Of a stretch of DNA of 33,886 nucleotides, positions 31,448 to 33,886 are shown piece after piece; the stretch's first letter is position 1, and the number at the start of each line of letters is the position of its first letter. Below the pieces are notes generated by a model. It worked only from the letters and a program-made list of their open reading frames with translations, made no database searches and was not told where the DNA came from. This stretch comes from an uncultured Clostridia bacterium (GTDB lineage: Bacteria; Bacillota; Clostridia; Oscillospirales; Oscillospiraceae), in contig CALDMR010000203.1 of assembly GCA_937915065.1 (NCBI GenBank), forward strand, positions 1-33,886. The letters are read 5' to 3'. The position numbers and the translations under genes were made by a program.

Positions 31448-32392
31448 ATGAGTAAAGAATTGACAGCAATGATTTTTGACATTCAAAGTTACTCCGTTCA
31501 TGATGGCCCGGGCTGCAGAACCAATGTGTTTTTTGTCGGTTGTCCGCTGCAGTGCAGATGGTGTGCAAATCCGGAGAGCTGGAAGGTGAAAAAGCATCTG
31601 ATGTTTGCGGATAGAACCTGCAAATGGGATCAGGGCTGTACGGCGTGTGCCAACGCCTGCCCCTATGGCTCGATCACGTTTAATGCGGACGGCAAGCCTT
31701 CGGTTAACTGGGTCATCTGCAACGAATGCGAGACAATTGAATGTGTGAATTTCTGTGCTGCGGGAAGTTTGAAGCAGTGCGTGCGGGTTTTGACGGTCGA
31801 CGATTTGATGAAGATCCTCAAGCGGGACTTCTCCAACTGGGGCGCAGAAGGCGGCGTGACTTTCAGCGGCGGAGAACCTCTGCTGCAGCATGAGTATCTG
31901 GACGAAGTGCTCCAGCGCTGCCACCAGCTCCAGATGCAGACGGCGATTGAAACCAGCGGCTATGCCCGGCAGGATGTCTTTATGAAGATTTTCCGCAATA
32001 TCGATTTTGCGTTTATCGATGTGAAAAACATGGATGACGAGCTGCATAAGTGGGGCACCGGCGTGAGCAACGAGCTGATTCTGTCCAATATTGCCGCGCT
32101 GGCCCAGTCTGACTGGGGCGGACGCCTGGTTCTTCGCCAGCCCACGATCCACGGCTACAACGACAGCACAGAGAACGCCAAGAAGATCATCGATTTTATG
32201 AACGAGAACGGACTTTACGAGATCAACCTTCTGAAGTTCCACCGCATGGGCGGAACAAAGTGGGAGCAGCTTGGAAAGACCTACGAGTATGCCGATCGCG
32301 GCGATATGAGCGACGAGCGGATGCTGGAGCTCCAGGAGCTTTACCTGGATAATGATATCGCTTGCTATATCGGCGAAGACACCCCGTTTTAA
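31448..32392 (+). CDS. hpdA: 4-hydroxyphenylacetate decarboxylase activating enzyme (radical SAM)
   Basis: This 314-residue activase installs the glycyl radical on HpdB using S-adenosylmethionine. The radical SAM motif C32-x3-C36-x2-C39 lies in VGCPLQCRWC. A ferredoxin-like insert with two further cluster sets follows (C58-x5-C64-x2-C67-x3-C71 and C91-x2-C94-x4-C99-x3-C103), as in glycyl-radical activases with extra clusters. TFSGGEPLLQ is the SAM-binding GGE motif. GAAGGGAG precedes the ATG. It is 33 bases downstream of hpdC. Confidence 0.95.
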   Translation: MSKELTAMIFDIQSYSVHDGPGCRTNVFFVGCPLQCRWCANPESWKVKKHLMFADRTCKWDQGCTACANACPYGSITFNADGKPSVNWVICNECETIECVNFCAAGSLKQCVRVLTVDDLMKILKRDFSNWGAEGGVTFSGGEPLLQHEYLDEVLQRCHQLQMQTAIETSGYARQDVFMKIFRNIDFAFIDVKNMDDELHKWGTGVSNELILSNIAALAQSDWGGRLVLRQPTIHGYNDSTENAKKIIDFMNENGLYEINLLKFHRMGGTKWEQLGKTYEYADRGDMSDERMLELQELYLDNDIACYIGEDTPF

Positions 32393-32417
32393 GCATCCCA
32401 GATTTTCAGTGTTTCAG

Positions 32418-32447
32418 CGGCGGGCGCGGGATGGGCGCCGCCCGCCG
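32418..32447 (+). repeat. GC-rich hairpin after hpdA
   Basis: CGGCGGGC (32418-32425) and GCCCGCCG (32440-32447) form an 8-bp stem. No T run follows, so it looks like a transcript stabiliser or pause site and not a full terminator. Confidence 0.65.
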
Positions 32448-32483
32448 ATGCCCCCAGAGTGACTTCCTGAGAGATTGGATCTG

Positions 32484-32514
32484 CCGCAGGGTACGCCCAC
32501 CCCGTACCCTGCGG
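32484..32514 (+). repeat. 12-bp perfect hairpin before the TPR gene
   Basis: CCGCAGGGTACG (32484-32495) and CGTACCCTGCGG (32503-32514) pair perfectly around a 7-base loop with no following T run. It may separate expression of hpdBCA from the genes behind it, or be a protein-binding site. Confidence 0.75.
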
Positions 32515-32547
32515 TATGGAAACTGCCTCTGAAAGAAGGTTTTGCCA

Positions 32548-33471
32548 ATGCTCTTTGATGAACAGGTGTTTCGCATGGCCATGAAAAAACTGACTGCCGA
32601 GGGCAATCGGGATGCAGTGGAGGATTATCTGCTTTCCGAGTTTTGGCGCCTGGAAGAAGGCGATATTGCCGTGGCAGACAGCTGTTGCTGCGGAAAATCC
32701 GCGTGCAAGTTGGAAGAGGAAGATCGGCTCTGGCAGCGCAACCGGCTGCAGGGACAGATCATCATCGGAAGCGAACTTGCGGACTTTTACCGCGAGAACA
32801 AAGAGTGGCGGCGCTGTTTTGATACCTATCAAAGCCTGGAAGAAACGGTGCGCCGCGGCGGACTGACGGATACGGAGGTATACGGCAGAATCCGGATTAA
32901 CCGCGCCTATGCTTTGCTGGACTACGGCGAGGAAGCACAGGCGTTGGAGCTGGCCGGCGAGGCAGAGGCACTTTTGACGCGCTGCGGCAGCGCAGACGGG
33001 GACTCCTGGTCCCGGCTTTGCCATTTACAGTCTGTGATTTACCGGCGGCGCGGCGAAGAGGAACGGGCTGCGGAGGCGCTGCGCAATGCGGCGGACCGCA
33101 TCCGAAGCAGCACAACAGAGCCAAAGGTGCAGGCTGCCTTGCTGTTGAATCATGCCGCAGCATTGCTGCAGACAGGAAATCCGAAGGAAGCGCTGCGCAT
33201 CCTTGACGAGATGGTCCTGCCTCATAAGGGCGAGCTGCAGGGTGAGCCATCGTATTTCGCCGCATGGAATTTGAAGGCGAATATCCTTTATCAACAGAAG
33301 GACTTCGCCGGAGCGGCAGTGGCGTTTGAAACGCTGCTCCGTGCAGTCCAGGCGGCTGACGCACTGACAGAACAGCAAAGGGTGATCTGTCAGAACTGCA
33401 GCAAGATGTACGCTCTGGCCGGCGACGGTGAACAGGCGCGCGTCTATCAGGCGATGGCAGAAACGCTGTAA
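32548..33471 (+). CDS. TPR-repeat protein of unknown function in the hpd locus
   Basis: This 307-residue, almost entirely helical protein has repeated 34-residue-like units from about residue 70 to the end (for example RLQGQIIIGSELADFYRENKEW, NLKANILYQQKDFAGAAVAFETLL; cores only). These are tetratricopeptide repeats, which bind partner proteins. An odd Cys-rich patch, SCCCGKSAC, lies near residues 49-57 and might bind metal. No DNA-binding or enzyme domain is visible. The ATG at 32548 is preceded by AAGAAGG 8 bases away. It sits between hpdA and the transporter. I do not know such a protein from described hpd loci, but cannot search. Confidence 0.75.
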   Translation: MLFDEQVFRMAMKKLTAEGNRDAVEDYLLSEFWRLEEGDIAVADSCCCGKSACKLEEEDRLWQRNRLQGQIIIGSELADFYRENKEWRRCFDTYQSLEETVRRGGLTDTEVYGRIRINRAYALLDYGEEAQALELAGEAEALLTRCGSADGDSWSRLCHLQSVIYRRRGEEERAAEALRNAADRIRSSTTEPKVQAALLLNHAAALLQTGNPKEALRILDEMVLPHKGELQGEPSYFAAWNLKANILYQQKDFAGAAVAFETLLRAVQAADALTEQQRVICQNCSKMYALAGDGEQARVYQAMAETL

Positions 33472-33545
33472 AGCGTACTGCAGTCTGCCCCCTTTGACCT
33501 ACAGAAAGCTCGAATTTAAGAGTGTAAAGAATTGGAGGAATAACT

Positions 33546-33886
33546 ATGGCATCCATCTCTCCTGAAAAGGCAAGGACTTACGGCCTGTGCACTGTGATTT
33601 CGGCCTGGCTGGCAGTATTCTGCCTGTTTGGATATCGTTCCAGCTTCTCGGTAATGCAGAATATGATCATTGCCGATACCGGCTGGACAACGCTTCAGGT
33701 TTCCCTGGGTTATTGCTTGATGATGACGATTTACGCGATCACCGCGTTCTTCAGCGGATCGCTGGTGGATAAGCACGGCTGCCGCCCGACCTATGCGATC
33801 GGTGCAGTGACCTGCTTCCTTGGATTTTTCCTGACATCCATGGTCAATGTGGCTTCCCCCAGCGGCTTCTATCTGTATTTGTTTAC
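33546..33886 (+). CDS. Major facilitator superfamily transporter, N-terminal part (runs off right edge)
   Basis: The first 113 codons are in the window with no stop. At least three membrane segments are visible (about residues 14-36, 48-70, 78-100). The MFS loop 2-3 signature follows the second helix as GSLVDKHGCRPTYAIG (compare GxLxDRxGxR). GGAGG lies 7 bases before the ATG. A weak TTGACC-N17-TAAGAG pair (33494-33522) might add a promoter. Placement behind hpdBCA suggests import of 4-hydroxyphenylacetate or a related aryl acid; an MFS gene also accompanies the indoleacetate decarboxylase locus of Olsenella. The substrate is inferred. Confidence 0.88.
   Translation, partial: MASISPEKARTYGLCTVISAWLAVFCLFGYRSSFSVMQNMIIADTGWTTLQVSLGYCLMMTIYAITAFFSGSLVDKHGCRPTYAIGAVTCFLGFFLTSMVNVASPSGFYLYLF

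Noticed and set aside
1..33886. CRISPR arrays, tRNA or rRNA genes, insertion sequences and integrases
   Set aside because: I saw no regularly spaced repeats, no cloverleaf with a TTC-type T loop, and no transposase or integrase motif while reading both strands by eye.

Overview
The window looks like chromosomal DNA of a Gram-positive, GC-rich clostridium, probably a gut Oscillospiraceae-type organism. This rests on the gdpP-rplI-dnaB and tilS-hpt-ftsH gene orders shared with Firmicutes, an RNase J, lipobox-type lipoprotein export, consensus sigma-A promoters and strong AGGAGG ribosome sites, and an oxygen-sensitive glycyl-radical enzyme. The species cannot be named from sequence alone.

Layout. 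(1) 1-4346: the first 30 codons of a kdpD-like sensor kinase leave on the left. Divergent from it is a three-gene sugar operon: a nucleotidyltransferase/hexosamine-type kinase fusion, galE and nagB, closed by a strong terminator. (2) 4382-6848, minus strand: a lipoprotein, aroD and a DUF1275 membrane protein, with an intergenic stretch holding two DnaA-box-like sequences. (3) 6932-9684: iron uptake (feoA, feoB and a Cys-rich FeoB-associated peptide) with four DtxR-like boxes. (4) 9718-14460: cardiolipin synthase and a family 2 glycosyltransferase, convergent with RNase J, which has a long structured leader. (5) 14592-22634: a housekeeping operon gdpP-rplI-(23-codon ORF)-dnaB-tilS-hpt-ftsH. (6) 22742-26696: a Nudix hydrolase in AT-richer DNA, endonuclease IV and a shikimate-kinase-like protein, convergent with a PPIase-less trigger-factor-like gene that lies behind a Crp/Fnr-family regulator. 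(7) 26697-33886: an accessory block with a palindrome cluster, an arylamine N-acetyltransferase, 4-hydroxyphenylacetate decarboxylase (hpdB-hpdC-hpdA), a TPR protein and the start of an MFS transporter.

How the genes work together. Region 7 is the most distinctive part. HpdB has the residues diagnostic for 4-hydroxyphenylacetate decarboxylase: C502, E504, H535, E636 and G872, each one position from the published Clostridium scatologenes enzyme. HpdC has both four-ligand iron-sulfur sets. The cluster should therefore turn 4-hydroxyphenylacetate (from tyrosine) into p-cresol, with the MFS protein a candidate transporter. A 13-bp inverted repeat, GTGCA-N3-TGCAC, occurs twice before hpdB and in a near-identical form before the N-acetyltransferase gene. 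In both promoters the -10-like hexamer starts exactly 30 bases after the operator centre, which would place the operator near -41.5, the class II Crp/Fnr activator position. The adjacent Crp/Fnr-family gene is the obvious candidate regulator. This regulon is inferred from the sequence and has not been demonstrated.

Region 1 suggests a compact amino-sugar/galactose salvage route in which one polypeptide makes the sugar-1-phosphate and activates it to a nucleotide sugar, GalE epimerises it, and NagB sends glucosamine-6-phosphate to glycolysis.
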